DNA of 64,000 nt from DATIYF01 sp035517775 (GCA_035517775.1 DATIYF010000082.1:51944-115943), one strand, 5' to 3'; positions 8,057 to 17,447 are shown, counted from the first letter of the stretch. Made by a program: numbers and translations. The notes: a model not told the origin generated them from the sequence alone.

Positions 8057-9625
8057 CTAATGTACTTGCCGCTCTGCGCCCTTCCAGTAACGCTGGCGAA
8101 TCGTCTTGCGGTCGAGCTTACCGGCAGACGTTTTGGGAACCTCGGACCAGAACTCGACTGATTTCGGCGATTTCACTCCCCCAAGCTTCTGCTTGCAATG
8201 GGCGATCACATCTTCTTCCCCTAATGCCTCGCCCTGGCGCAGCACCACGATCGCCTTCACGGCCTCGCCCCAGATATCGTCCGGCACTCCCACGACCGCG
8301 CACTCGTGCACCTGGGGCAGCGCCATGATGCCGGCCTCGACCTCAGCGCAGAACACATTGAAGCCGCCGGTAATGATCATGTCTTTTTTGCGGTCCACGA
8401 TATAGACATAACCGGCTTCATCCATGTAGCCCAGGTCGCCGGTGTGGTGCCAGCCGTAGGTGCGGATTTCCGCCGTGGCCTCGGGCAGCTTGTAGTAGCC
8501 GCGGGTCACCAGGCTTCCGCGCGCGACGATCTCCCCAGGTTGGTTGGGAGGCAGGATGCCTCCGGCTTCATCCATGACCGCCAGGCGCACCGCCGAGGTC
8601 GGCCGCCCGCAGCTGCGCAACCGCTCCGGATGGTCGCCCGCAGCCGAGGCCGCCACCGTTTTGGGATCAAGCCACGTCAACAGCATGGGCGCTTCCGTCT
8701 GGCCATAACATTGGCAGAGGCATGGGCCGAAGACTTCCACCGCCTCTTTAAACTTGTCCGGCGAAACCGGCGAACCGGCAAGCAGAAAAATCCGCAGGCT
8801 CGAATAATCGAACTTTCGGACTTCGGGATGCGACAGCAAGTTGTACAACCCGGTCGGGGGAAGGAAAAGGTGTGTGGCCCGGAAGCGTTCAATGCTTTCC
8901 AGCACCTCAAGGGCGTCGAACTTCTGCAAGACCACGTTGGTTGCGCCCAGTGCTGACATGACGAAGGCAACCACGCCGGCGGCATGGGAGAGCGGCGCGA
9001 TACTGAGACAGACGGGCGCGATATCGGCGCAGCGCCAATAATGGGTGGCCATCTCGGTCATGGTCCCCCAGGCGAGACTGGTCACACGTACGCCCTTGGC
9101 CGGTCCGGTGGTGCCGCCGGTAGGAACCAGACCCACCAGCCGGTCCATGTTTCCGTACGGATCGGCCCAGGCGGGGTCGCCTGCTCCACTGGCGCGGGAC
9201 ATGAAGCGCTCGAGCGAAGGATGATCACCATCATCGCAGTCAATACAAATGACATGCCGCAAGGAAGGCACGCAGAGCTTCAGCTGCTGCACGCTTTCCC
9301 GAAACATGCTGTGATAGAAAAGCCACGCCGTCTCCACATAATTCATGTACTCGGCGTTGGCCTCGAGAGCGTTGCGGTAGTTGATGGGGACCCAGACGGC
9401 GCCGGCGCGCATAATGCCCAGCATGCAGAACAGCACGCGCGCGTCGTTGTGGGAATAGATGGCAGCGGTTTCTTCTCCCAGCAGGCCGCCCGCCCACATC
9501 GCGCGGGCGATGCGTTGCGTAATTTCCTGCATCTCGCGATAGGAATGGCGAACGCGGCCGTCTACGATCGCGATTCGGTCGGGATTCGCTTCGGCGCCCT
9601 TGTCGAAATAATCAATCGCCCGCAT
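8057..9625 (-). CDS. Acyl-CoA/aryl-CoA ligase, AMP-forming
   Basis: A 522-residue adenylate-forming ligase (ANL superfamily), activating a carboxylic acid with ATP and CoA. The P-loop is VPTGGTTGPAKGV, the A5 motif YGQTEAP, the hinge DRKKDMIITGG and the C-terminal Lys in TSAGKLDRKTIR. I chose the ATG at 9625 (MRAIDYF) over the longer TTG frame at 9667, because the extra residues run into a 7-bp tandem repeat. It sits between the saccharopine-dehydrogenase-like gene and the lipoyl/E1 genes on the same strand. Substrate unknown; fatty, aryl or branched acids are all possible. Confidence 0.88.
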   Translation of the reverse strand: MRAIDYFDKGAEANPDRIAIVDGRVRHSYREMQEITQRIARAMWAGGLLGEETAAIYSHNDARVLFCMLGIMRAGAVWVPINYRNALEANAEYMNYVETAWLFYHSMFRESVQQLKLCVPSLRHVICIDCDDGDHPSLERFMSRASGAGDPAWADPYGNMDRLVGLVPTGGTTGPAKGVRVTSLAWGTMTEMATHYWRCADIAPVCLSIAPLSHAAGVVAFVMSALGATNVVLQKFDALEVLESIERFRATHLFLPPTGLYNLLSHPEVRKFDYSSLRIFLLAGSPVSPDKFKEAVEVFGPCLCQCYGQTEAPMLLTWLDPKTVAASAAGDHPERLRSCGRPTSAVRLAVMDEAGGILPPNQPGEIVARGSLVTRGYYKLPEATAEIRTYGWHHTGDLGYMDEAGYVYIVDRKKDMIITGGFNVFCAEVEAGIMALPQVHECAVVGVPDDIWGEAVKAIVVLRQGEALGEEDVIAHCKQKLGGVKSPKSVEFWSEVPKTSAGKLDRKTIRQRYWKGAERQVH

Positions 9626-9666
9626 CAGCTTGCGTTCCCGGCAATCGATGGTCACGTTAAAAGCCA

Positions 9667-9705
9667 AGCTAAAAGCTAAAAGCTAAAAGCTAAAAGCTAA
9701 AAGCT
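9667..9705. repeat. 7-bp tandem repeat
   Basis: Five full copies plus a partial copy of AGCTAAA lie directly upstream of the acyl-CoA ligase start. The unit is perfect across the array. This is a microsatellite-like repeat in the 5' leader of the ligase. Slippage could alter spacing to an upstream promoter, but no promoter is identifiable here. Confidence 0.9.
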
Positions 9706-9749
9706 TGGTTTCCACATGCCGGTTCTCGATTCTCAGATGACTTCACGGT

Positions 9750-10862
9750 TCACGACGAAATTCTGGCCTTGGAGAGGCCGTGGTCCTCTAAGGTCTGCAG
9801 TAATTCCCGGTGACCGAAAGCTTCTGCGGCCGAAGCAAAGCCAAGCTTGCGAGGCGCGGCCAGAGACAAATGATGCGCGGCGAAGGCCTGAATCAGGCCT
9901 GTCTGCCGGTAGCAGCAGGTGCCGAAGACGGTGCACTGAACAAAATCCGTCGAGCCCCGGCCCAGCACGACGTCAATGGTGCGCTGCTCGCGGGCATTTT
10001 CCCGCGGAGGCGTCCCTCCCTGCACCGCATTCGCCATCTCCGCCAGCTTCTTTTCCTGTTCCGCCTTGGGCAGGGGGCGAATCTGCTCTTCGAACATCTT
10101 TTCCGTCGCCGCCACGCCGGTCATGATCTGGCGGTCGAGCAGTCCACCCACGGACTTCACATTGGCGATCTGCGGATGGTTCTTAAACCACACGGGGTGC
10201 GGAAACCCGCCCCAGGCGAGCGCCAACTGCGGCTGCAGATACCCGGGCACCACCACATCATAGGATGTGGCGCGCGGCCATAGCTTGAATTGATTTTGTG
10301 CCAGGTAAAAAGCATCGGTTTGGATCACGGCGAAAATCGTCTGGGTCGAGCCAAAGGTAGGAATGCCGTTGAACATGGTGAGAATCTCAAGACTGTCAAT
10401 CTTGCCGTGCTCCAGGCAAAGGCGCGCCGCAGCATCGCTGACGGCAGACATGAACGCCGTCGCCGGCGCGGCCAGCAATCCCTTTTGCGCAAACTTGCAG
10501 CCCCATTTCTCCCAGACCTCGCGCAGCCACGCTTGCTCCCCGCCAATATCGAGGTAATGGCAGCCCGCCTGGTAAGCCGCCTCAATGACGCGTGGGCCAT
10601 GGTAGATAAATGGCCCCACGGTGTTGCAGACCACGCGGGCGCCGGAAAATATCTTGACCAGCTCCTCGACTGACCCAGGGGTTTCAGCGATCTCGTAGTC
10701 GGCGGTCTCGATCCCCGGCACGCGGTCGAGCACCTCTTCCATCCTGGCGCGGTTTCTTCCCAGGGCGACAAAGGGTACGTTGTACTCGCGAAGAAACTCG
10801 GCCACCAGCCGGCCGGAGAAGCCGCTGGCGCCATAAATGACCACGGGCCGGTGCTTGCTCAT
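9750..10862 (-). CDS. Saccharopine dehydrogenase-like NAD(P) oxidoreductase
   Basis: A 370-residue protein with an N-terminal Rossmann fold, motif GASGFSGRLVAEFL at about residues 11-24, then CNTVGPFIYHGPRVIEAAYQAGCHYLDIGGE, the pattern of the saccharopine dehydrogenase/trans-acting enoyl reductase family. These enzymes reduce varied substrates, so the name does not imply lysine metabolism. The start is ATG 10862, preceded by AAAGAGA; the longer frame to 10955 adds unconserved sequence. It is divergent from an HxlR regulator and leads the group of - strand genes including the acyl-CoA ligase. A role in acyl or aromatic side-chain metabolism is inferred from context only. Confidence 0.72.
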   Translation of the reverse strand: MSKHRPVVIYGASGFSGRLVAEFLREYNVPFVALGRNRARMEEVLDRVPGIETADYEIAETPGSVEELVKIFSGARVVCNTVGPFIYHGPRVIEAAYQAGCHYLDIGGEQAWLREVWEKWGCKFAQKGLLAAPATAFMSAVSDAAARLCLEHGKIDSLEILTMFNGIPTFGSTQTIFAVIQTDAFYLAQNQFKLWPRATSYDVVVPGYLQPQLALAWGGFPHPVWFKNHPQIANVKSVGGLLDRQIMTGVAATEKMFEEQIRPLPKAEQEKKLAEMANAVQGGTPPRENAREQRTIDVVLGRGSTDFVQCTVFGTCCYRQTGLIQAFAAHHLSLAAPRKLGFASAAEAFGHRELLQTLEDHGLSKARISS

Positions 10863-10969
10863 GTTTTCTCTTTCCGAATTGAAATCGCCCAGGGCGCCTC
10901 GGGCAAATGAGATGACGGCTTTGGCGAGACCTGCCCCATGGCGGCACTCAAGCACGCAGCAATTTCGGC

Positions 10970-10999
10970 TTGAGTTTCAATTCTAGACTAAAGTATCTT
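10970..10999 (+). promoter_or_regulatory. Possible sigma70 promoter for the HxlR gene
   Basis: TTGAGT (10970-10975) and TATCTT (10994-10999) are 18 bases apart, each matching 4 of 6 consensus bases, about 50 bases upstream of the HxlR start. The region between the divergent HxlR and saccharopine-dehydrogenase-like genes is the natural place for autoregulation. This is a weak match. Confidence 0.35.
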
Positions 11000-11048
11000 A
11001 ATTGGTAGTAGGAACCATGACGTAACCTGGTATCCGGGAGGCTTTGCC

Positions 11049-11447
11049 ATGCAAGAGTATTATTGCCCGGTCAAATTGACGGCCGACATCATCGGCGGCA
11101 AATGGAAGCCGCTGATCCTGTTTTACCTGGAGGGGCGCACCCTGAGGTTCGGCGAACTGCAAAAGCTGATCCCGGGTTTAACCAAGAAGATGCTGACCCA
11201 GCATCTGCGGGAGCTGGAAAGGGATGGCATCATCCATCGCCGCGTGTACGCGCAGGTGCCGCCCAAGGTGGAATATTCTCTCACCAAGCACGGCGAAAGC
11301 CTGAAGCCGATTCTCAAGCTGATGTCTGCCTGGGGGACCAAGCACCGCGCCCGCTACGGGATGCCGAAGAGCGAGTTGCACGCGCAAAGGGTCCCGGTCG
11401 CGGCGAAACAGAGCTCGAATGCGGTCGAAACCCTTCCGCAGGCGTGA
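11049..11447 (+). CDS. HxlR-family transcriptional regulator
   Basis: A 132-residue winged-helix repressor of the HxlR/MarR-like class. The diagnostic N-terminus [24 protein letters not shown] includes the single conserved Cys that redox- or aldehyde-sensing members use. The recognition helix region is [29 protein letters not shown] ribosome-binding site precedes the ATG. It is divergent from the saccharopine-dehydrogenase-like gene and 51 bases upstream of the thiolase, so it probably controls one or both. The inducer is unknown. Confidence 0.88.
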   Translation: MQEYYCPVKLTADIIGGKWKPLILFYLEGRTLRFGELQKLIPGLTKKMLTQHLRELERDGIIHRRVYAQVPPKVEYSLTKHGESLKPILKLMSAWGTKHRARYGMPKSELHAQRVPVAAKQSSNAVETLPQA

Positions 11448-11498
11448 TATGCATCGTCGCAAAAGCTGCCGCATCCAATTTCCGAAAGGAATTATGCC

Positions 11499-12737
11499 AT
11501 GACCCGGCCAAAGGGCCTGCTCTCGGAGTATGACGACGTCTGGCTGCTGGATGGTGTGCGGACGCCGTTTGCCGATTACAACACCGTGTTGGGTCTGGTC
11601 TCGCCGATTGACCTGGGAATCAAAGTCGCGCGGGAGGTATTTGCGCGCTCCGGAGTCGAGCCCGAGCGGACCGGCCTCGTGGTCGCCGGCAGCGTGGCGC
11701 AGGCCAGCTTTGACGCCTATGTGCTGCCACGGCACATTGGTTTATATTCAGGAGTTCCCGTCGAAACACCGGCGCATCTGGTGCAGCGCGTCTGCGGCAC
11801 AGGGATGGAAGCCATCCTGCAGGCGGGCGACGCAATCAAGCTGCGCAAGGCAGATCTTGCCCTGGTGGTGGGCGCTGAATCCATGTCTCGCAATCCGATT
11901 GCCGCCTATACCCACCGCGGCGGTTTTCGCATGGGCCAGGTTGAATTCAAGGATTTCCTGTGGGAGGCCCTCATGGATACCTGCCCCAACGCTTCCATGG
12001 GGCAAACCGCCGAGACCCTCGCCAGGAAATACAAGATCTCACGCGAGGAGGCTGACCAGTTCGCTGCCGATAGCTTTGCCCGCGCCGTTGCAGCCCAGCA
12101 GAGTTGCTTCTTGAGCGGCGAGACTACGCCGCTGACCACCGAGAAGTTCGAGCTGGCAGGTTATAAGCCGCGTGGAATTCAGCTTCCACGCAAAGTGGAA
12201 TCGTTCGCTCAGGACAGTCATATCCGGCCTTCGCCACTCGAGGTATTGGCCAAGCTGCCGCCAGTTTTCGGGGGCGTGCAGACTGCGGGCAACAGCTCTG
12301 CCATTGTGGATGGAGCCGCGGCTACTCTGGTGGCCTCGGGAGACTTTGTGCGCCAATGGGGCAGAAAACCGCTGGCCAAAATTGTGGCCGGCGCGGCCGT
12401 GGGCGTTCCTCCCGAGATCATGGGCATTGGCCCGGTGCCGGCGATTCGAGCCGTGCTCGAGGCCACAGGCCTAAAGCTGGGCCAGATTGATCGGGTGGAG
12501 ATCAACGAAGCCTTCGCCGCGCAGACACTGGCTTGCGAGCGGGAATTGGAACTCGACCACGCCAAGCTGAATGTCAACGGCGGAGCGATCGCAGTTGGGC
12601 ATCCTTTGGCCGCCACCGGCGTCCGTCTGGCCGTCACCGTGGCCCGCGAGCTGAAACGCTCGGCCACGCGTTATGGCATTGCCTCAGCATGTATCGGCGG
12701 CGGGCAGGGAATTGCCGTGCTGGTGGAAAACGTCTAG
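11499..12737 (+). CDS. Thiolase (acetyl-CoA C-acyltransferase)
   Basis: A complete 412-residue thiolase. The nucleophilic Cys is in VCGTGME at about residue 95; the C-terminal motifs NEAFA, GHPLAATG and CIGGGQG supply the other catalytic residues. It cleaves 3-oxoacyl-CoA to acyl-CoA and acetyl-CoA, or runs the reverse condensation. It sits beside an HxlR regulator within a cluster that encodes three CoA ligases and an Apc-like carboxylase. It is therefore a good candidate for splitting an aroylacetyl-CoA or a 3-oxoadipyl-CoA (PcaF role). Which one cannot be decided from sequence. Confidence 0.9.
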   Translation: MTRPKGLLSEYDDVWLLDGVRTPFADYNTVLGLVSPIDLGIKVAREVFARSGVEPERTGLVVAGSVAQASFDAYVLPRHIGLYSGVPVETPAHLVQRVCGTGMEAILQAGDAIKLRKADLALVVGAESMSRNPIAAYTHRGGFRMGQVEFKDFLWEALMDTCPNASMGQTAETLARKYKISREEADQFAADSFARAVAAQQSCFLSGETTPLTTEKFELAGYKPRGIQLPRKVESFAQDSHIRPSPLEVLAKLPPVFGGVQTAGNSSAIVDGAAATLVASGDFVRQWGRKPLAKIVAGAAVGVPPEIMGIGPVPAIRAVLEATGLKLGQIDRVEINEAFAAQTLACERELELDHAKLNVNGGAIAVGHPLAATGVRLAVTVARELKRSATRYGIASACIGGGQGIAVLVENV

Positions 12738-12746
12738 AGAAGCCCC

Positions 12747-13589
12747 TCAGTCTGGCCAGATGCTCAGGGCTGTCTTGCTGAGAATCTGCTGCCTGGTCGC
12801 TTCCGGCAGTGGCAGCGCCCGGAAATCATCCAGATTCTGCTTTATGTCCGGAACTCCCGGACCGGGCCAGTCAGTGCCGAAAAGCGTTTTGTGGGCAATC
12901 TCTTCCAGACGAGGAAAATATTTCAGCAGAGTCTTGGGCGGAATGCCGCTGATATCCAGGAAGACGTTGGGATGGCGGCGCAGCAAAAAGAACGCCGTAT
13001 TCATCCACAGCGGCCTGCCGCCATGCGCGAGCAAAATCTTCATTTTCGGGAAATCCACAGCCACATCATCCACGTAGATGGGATCGCCATAGCGGTTTCG
13101 GGCGCCGGGAAAAATTGACGTTCCGGTGTGAAACATAACCGGAATGCCATTGGCTTCGGCGGCGCGATAAATCATCTCCAGTTCCTTTACCCCGTTTAGG
13201 TAATCGTTGGGAAACAGCAGTTGATGCGGTGGATGAATCTTGATCATGCGGATCTTGAGCCGCAGAATCTGCTCTACGTCGGCGAGAATGTTGTCCGTGT
13301 GCCTGGGATGCAGCCCCCCGCACGAGATCAGCCGCTTGGGATCGTGCTCTGTGTAACTGGCGATGTACTGGTTGACGCCCCCGGTAAAGCCGATCACTTC
13401 GGGGGCGACATAGTTAATGAGGACCGCGCGGTCCACGCCGGCAGCGTCAAGGTGCTTCAGGAAAGCGGCAGGAGTGCGGCAATATTCCACAATCTGGTCG
13501 AAATTCGGCCGGTTACGCTTGAGCAGTGCGAGCGCGTGGGGATGAAACATGTCCAGCGGCGCGATGTGTACGTGGCAGTCAGTGATCAC
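12747..13589 (-). CDS. Amidohydrolase-2 family metal-dependent hydrolase/decarboxylase
   Basis: A 280-residue TIM-barrel protein of the amidohydrolase-related (ACMSD-like) family. The first metal motif HVH is at residues 6-8, a barrel His at VMFHTGTS, LLAHGG later, and a C-terminal Asp in LFGTDWPG. Members decarboxylate aromatic acids or hydrolyse lactones and esters. A GTG start at 13589 gives MITDCHVH, the usual family beginning. Convergent with the thiolase and downstream of the TetR gene on the same strand. A ring-hydroxy acid decarboxylase or a lactonase would suit the context, but neither is shown. Confidence 0.8.
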   Translation of the reverse strand: MITDCHVHIAPLDMFHPHALALLKRNRPNFDQIVEYCRTPAAFLKHLDAAGVDRAVLINYVAPEVIGFTGGVNQYIASYTEHDPKRLISCGGLHPRHTDNILADVEQILRLKIRMIKIHPPHQLLFPNDYLNGVKELEMIYRAAEANGIPVMFHTGTSIFPGARNRYGDPIYVDDVAVDFPKMKILLAHGGRPLWMNTAFFLLRRHPNVFLDISGIPPKTLLKYFPRLEEIAHKTLFGTDWPGPGVPDIKQNLDDFRALPLPEATRQQILSKTALSIWPD

Positions 13590-13669
13590 AGTCCGGAGTT
13601 TCCTTGTCCGGGAATTTAACTAAGACGCCGTAAGCTAAGACTCGCTCCGGCGTTGCACAGCCGCCAAAC

Positions 13670-14299
13670 CTACGCTTTGCTTCTTGCCGGGGCATAAATC
13701 CCGCCCAGAAAAATGTCGCTGATCTCCTTGGCTAGAAGTGGCGGCGCGCCATCCACGTGCGGGTTGTACCACGTGTGCAGCCAGTTGATTATGCCGAACA
13801 GGCTCAAGATGGCGGCGCGAGAATTGAACTCCAGCTTCTTCTCAAGCTTGAGGGCTTCGATGAGGTCGGCGCAACAGCGATAGTACTTGCGCTTCAGAAC
13901 CGCGATCTCTGCCCCCAGCTCGTCTCGCAGAACGTCATCTTCGTGGGAGAGAACCTTCATCGCTTTCGGTTTCGACAGAAAGAACTCCACGTGGTTGAGA
14001 ATGAAGGCGCGCACGCGCGCCTCCGGCTCCCAAACCCCCTCCAGGCGCTCATCCAAAAGTTCCATCACGGTCGAAAACAAGTCCTTCTGCACAAGGTAGA
14101 GCAACTCTTCCTTCGACTCGAAATAGTAATAAAGACCGGCCAGCGACATTCCGCTTACTCGTGAAAGGTCGCGCATGGAAGCGCCCTCGTATCCTTTTTC
14201 GCAGAAAATGCCGGTGGCGTGGTCCAGAATCTCGGCCAGCCGCCGGTCGTAGCGGGAAGTCAGATGTGAGTGCTCAGCGATAAGTGTTTCAGTCGGCAT
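13670..14299 (-). CDS. TetR-family transcriptional regulator
   Basis: A 209-residue one-component repressor. The TetR helix-turn-helix is clear: ILDHATGIFCEKGYEGASMRDLSRVSG followed by LAGLYYYFESKEELL, within the first 65 residues. The rest is a ligand-binding helical domain ending LHTWYNPH, typical of TetR_C families controlling fatty acid or aromatic acyl-CoA degradation. The start is uncertain: ATG 14299 is used here, and an upstream TTG at 14335 would add 12 residues; neither has a good ribosome-binding site. It lies 55 bases after the last gene of the carboxylase operon in the same direction, so it is the likely regulator. Confidence 0.85.
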   Translation of the reverse strand: MPTETLIAEHSHLTSRYDRRLAEILDHATGIFCEKGYEGASMRDLSRVSGMSLAGLYYYFESKEELLYLVQKDLFSTVMELLDERLEGVWEPEARVRAFILNHVEFFLSKPKAMKVLSHEDDVLRDELGAEIAVLKRKYYRCCADLIEALKLEKKLEFNSRAAILSLFGIINWLHTWYNPHVDGAPPLLAKEISDIFLGGIYAPARSKA

Positions 14300-14354
14300 A
14301 TCAGTCGTACGTTCGCCCCGGATTCTATTCTTCAAATCGCTATGACATCAAGCT

Positions 14355-15374
14355 TCAGCCGCGTGAAGCCGCCTGGGCAAAAGCTTCACGCATCTCATTC
14401 AGCGTTGCCGCAAGCTGCTTCATATCGGTGTTCGGCGGGATGTCGCCGGCGGAGGCAAACATCGTCACCTTGCGGCCAGAAGCTGCCTCAAATACAGGCT
14501 CCCGCAGAGCCAGAAAACTGCTGTCGCCCCCAAACAACTCCGTTGGGAGGCTCAGTCCGATGTGATTCCCCCCGGTCTGCGACAGGAGTTTGTGAAGAAA
14601 TGCGGCCTTAGTCGTTTCCAGGCAAAGGACGCAATCCCACGAGCGTTCAAAAACAACCGCAAGATTTGCTTCCACGCTGACCTCGGTGCCGCCCAACAGC
14701 AGAACCGGCATAGCCTGATAAAAGCGGGCGACATTGATAGCGGGGGCCAGAAGCGACGCCCACCAGGCGCAGCGTTCCGCGGAAAGCTTCGCGGGTAGTT
14801 CTTCGGCGATCAAAATCACGTCGGCGCCCGCTTCAGCCAGGGTCTTTACCGTAGAGGCGCAAATTTCGGCGGCAAACTCGACCCTCTCATCAGCAACCGC
14901 TCCACTGACAAGTTGTCGGGCCAGCTCAAAGGGGCCGCTCACTCGAACCATAAGGGCGGGCTCGTCCTTCAGCATGGCCTTGGCGCGCTGCAGCACGTCG
15001 CAGGCGTGGCGCAGTGGACCCTTCTCTGCGAGACCCCCCAACGAGGTTAGCTTGGCGCGCAAATCATCAGCCGAGGTGCCCTCAGGCCAACATGGCACGC
15101 TCGAACCGTCGTTTCTCCATTCTCGTACACAACCCAGAGCTTCGGCTTCCATGTAAGGATCGAAGTATGCCGCCACGCCATCCACTTTCAGCACGGCGCG
15201 AATCTGGCGCAGGGCGCTGGCGATTTTAGTCGGATTGGAATGAAAGCTTCGCAGCGGAAGGTTCTCCAGCCTGGCTCCAAGGGAAAACAAAGTTGGCAGA
15301 AGCAGCGGCCTGGGCAAAGCCTCTCCCCGCAGCCAGGCTTTGAGCATTCGGCGGGGAGTGATTTGCTCTGCCAT
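14355..15374 (-). CDS. Uroporphyrinogen decarboxylase (UroD)-like protein, candidate extra carboxylase subunit
   Basis: A 339-residue protein with a UroD-type fold: N-terminal PRRMLKAWLRGEALPRPLLLPTLFSLGARLE, then VDGVAAYFDPYMEAEALG, and a Cys-containing C-terminal half (CVLCLETTKAAFL). It is unlikely to make haem. UroD-like proteins also include corrinoid methyltransferases and proteins of unknown role. The ATG at 15374 lies 4 bases after the HyuB stop, so it belongs to the carboxylase operon. In acetophenone carboxylase operons the fifth gene encodes an extra 34-kDa subunit of unclear function. This gene has the same place and about the same size (37 kDa); that equivalence is my inference. 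Confidence 0.65.
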   Translation of the reverse strand: MAEQITPRRMLKAWLRGEALPRPLLLPTLFSLGARLENLPLRSFHSNPTKIASALRQIRAVLKVDGVAAYFDPYMEAEALGCVREWRNDGSSVPCWPEGTSADDLRAKLTSLGGLAEKGPLRHACDVLQRAKAMLKDEPALMVRVSGPFELARQLVSGAVADERVEFAAEICASTVKTLAEAGADVILIAEELPAKLSAERCAWWASLLAPAINVARFYQAMPVLLLGGTEVSVEANLAVVFERSWDCVLCLETTKAAFLHKLLSQTGGNHIGLSLPTELFGGDSSFLALREPVFEAASGRKVTMFASAGDIPPNTDMKQLAATLNEMREAFAQAASRG

Positions 15375-15378
15375 TGCC

Positions 15379-17439
15379 TTACGGCCGAAAGATGGGTGCC
15401 GTGGCCTTCGCGTCTGGCCACGACCCATACCATTGCAGAATTTCCTGCGGCGGAGACTGCTGGCTCCATTCCGCGACGAATTCCTCATACGGCTTGCCGC
15501 GCTTCAGTCGGGCCTGGCGCTCGGCAGCGCGCATTTCTTCTGTGCGGAAACTGTCCACTTTCCTGCCTTCGGAATCAAAGGCAACGCGGTAGATATTTCT
15601 CGCCGTCCATTCCGAAACGATGTTTTTCTTGACATCCTCGACCACCCGTTCGGGCTGCCGTTCCAGCGCATCGCCATAACCCGGCCCGCCGCCGCTGAAA
15701 CCGAAAAGAAGATCGCCTTCGCCAAACAGATCTGGAGCGCGCGCAATCAACTCGAGCTTCCAGTCTCCTTGGATGTCGCGTGTTTCGAGCATCTCGCGGT
15801 GGTTCAGCGTGAGTTGCGGGTCGCCGGCCTGCATGCGCTTGAGCAGGTCCGCTTTCTTGATGCTGATGCCGGGAATGGGAGCCGAAGCGTAGCCACCGAA
15901 CAGCGGCTGGCCGAGCGGAACCTTGCTGCCATTCCCCATGCACATCGAAAGCAGGGCGGGAACCTTGTGGATCATCCACTGCTGCACCGCGCCCGCGCCG
16001 CCGCGATTCAGGCCGGGCCCGGAGGAGTCTTTCCAGTGTTGCGAAAGCGTCACGGTAAGAGGCAACTCGCTTTCCACCTGCTCACAATCGGGGGCGCGGC
16101 CGAAAGCGCACCAGGCAAAGCCGTAAGCATCCATGCCATCGTGGGCGGCGCGGCCGCCCTGGCCCTGCGTGTTCAGCGAAAACGAAAGAACGTCAGAAAC
16201 CGCCAGGTTCCATTGCGAATGGCCGGCGCAAATCTGCGCGGTATGCTGGCTGCCCGGCGCAGAAGCCACCTGTGCCCAGCCCTCGCGCGTGGAAAACAGC
16301 ATTTTGGCAAAGCAGTTGTGGGTGGCGCAGCGCGTCTGCATCCCGATGTACACACAGCAGCTCGTGGCAGCGCGCTTATCGGGAAAAAGCAGCGTCCCTT
16401 CGGGAAAAATGAAGTCAATGGGCGCGAAGGTCGAGCTGCAGATCGGTAAATCATGAAAGAAGTACTCGTACATGAAGTTGGCGATGTGGCCCACCACCGC
16501 CTGCGGATGCACATTGTAAGATGACGGCGTTTCCGGCGATGTGCCGGTGAAGTCGAACGTCAGGTGATCTCCTTCTTTGATCACCGTCAGAAAGCAGGCC
16601 CGGACCAGGGCCGGGGTCCAGCCCAGCGCGTCATTGAAAACTACGCTGCGAAACTTGCCGTCGGGCAGGCGCTTCACCTTTTCGATCGCCCCCGCCCGGG
16701 CTACTTCGATCATCCTGCGCATCAAACCAACAATGAACTCCACGCCGCGCTTTTCCACCTGTTCGAGCAGGCGAACCCTTACCCGGTCAGCAGTGGTGCA
16801 GCGCGCCCTCAGATCGGAAATGAACATGGCCGGGGCGCGCAGCCCATACACCGAATAGAACTCCACAAAATCGTTCCGCAGCTTGAAGTTTTCTCCGATC
16901 TTGATGGGAGGCATGTTCAAGCCCTCTTCGAAGCGCGACTTGGCGGTGACCGGCATTCCCCCGGGTTCTGTGGCGCCGGTTTCCGTGGTGTGCAAGGCCG
17001 CAGTGGCCCAGGCGATCAGCCGGCCATTGTGAAACACCGGCATGATTGCAACCTGGTCGGGATTGTGAATGCCGCCGTAAAGTGCGTCATTGGTATAGAA
17101 AATATCGCCGTCGTGAATGCCGGGATTTTCTTTGTAATACTTCAATATGAACTTGATGATGATGGGCTGAATAATGGCGTGAAGATAGGTCCCGCAGGAG
17201 CCATTGATCAGATCGCCGCCGGCGGTGAAGATGGCGACCATTGAGTCGCCCGAGACGCCGAAATAGCTGCGCGACGAGCGCACGAAAATTTCCATGGCTT
17301 CGTCGAGAATGTCGTTGGTGATCTGCACTCCAATTTCATAATCGCCGGGACGGATGGTTTTGGCGCACTCCTGCTCGAACTCCGTGGCGGGCGCGGGTTT
17401 CAGCCAGTCGAGCTTTTCTTCCAGCGTTGGTATGGGCAT
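15379..17439 (-). CDS. HyuB-type subunit of acetophenone/acetone carboxylase-like enzyme
   Basis: A 686-residue member of the hydantoinase B/oxoprolinase family, about 75 kDa. Recognisable stretches include GDYEIGVQITNDILDEAMEIF, VSGDSMVAIF, GDIFYTNDALYGGIHNPDQVAI and a Gly-rich FGFSGGGPGYGD near the C-terminus. HyuB-type subunits carry the metal-dependent carboxylation or hydrolysis site, while partner HyuA-type subunits phosphorylate the substrate with ATP. Length is normal for the Apc4/AcxB-like branch. It starts 8 bases after the second HyuA gene. Caprolactamase, oxoprolinase and hydantoinase share the fold; the gamma subunit next door favours a carboxylase. Confidence 0.8.
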   Translation of the reverse strand: MPIPTLEEKLDWLKPAPATEFEQECAKTIRPGDYEIGVQITNDILDEAMEIFVRSSRSYFGVSGDSMVAIFTAGGDLINGSCGTYLHAIIQPIIIKFILKYYKENPGIHDGDIFYTNDALYGGIHNPDQVAIMPVFHNGRLIAWATAALHTTETGATEPGGMPVTAKSRFEEGLNMPPIKIGENFKLRNDFVEFYSVYGLRAPAMFISDLRARCTTADRVRVRLLEQVEKRGVEFIVGLMRRMIEVARAGAIEKVKRLPDGKFRSVVFNDALGWTPALVRACFLTVIKEGDHLTFDFTGTSPETPSSYNVHPQAVVGHIANFMYEYFFHDLPICSSTFAPIDFIFPEGTLLFPDKRAATSCCVYIGMQTRCATHNCFAKMLFSTREGWAQVASAPGSQHTAQICAGHSQWNLAVSDVLSFSLNTQGQGGRAAHDGMDAYGFAWCAFGRAPDCEQVESELPLTVTLSQHWKDSSGPGLNRGGAGAVQQWMIHKVPALLSMCMGNGSKVPLGQPLFGGYASAPIPGISIKKADLLKRMQAGDPQLTLNHREMLETRDIQGDWKLELIARAPDLFGEGDLLFGFSGGGPGYGDALERQPERVVEDVKKNIVSEWTARNIYRVAFDSEGRKVDSFRTEEMRAAERQARLKRGKPYEEFVAEWSQQSPPQEILQWYGSWPDAKATAPIFRP

Positions 17440-17447
17440 AGAAGCTC

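Noticed and set aside
9667..9705. CRISPR-like array
   Set aside because: The units are 7 bases and contiguous, with no spacers and no cas genes.
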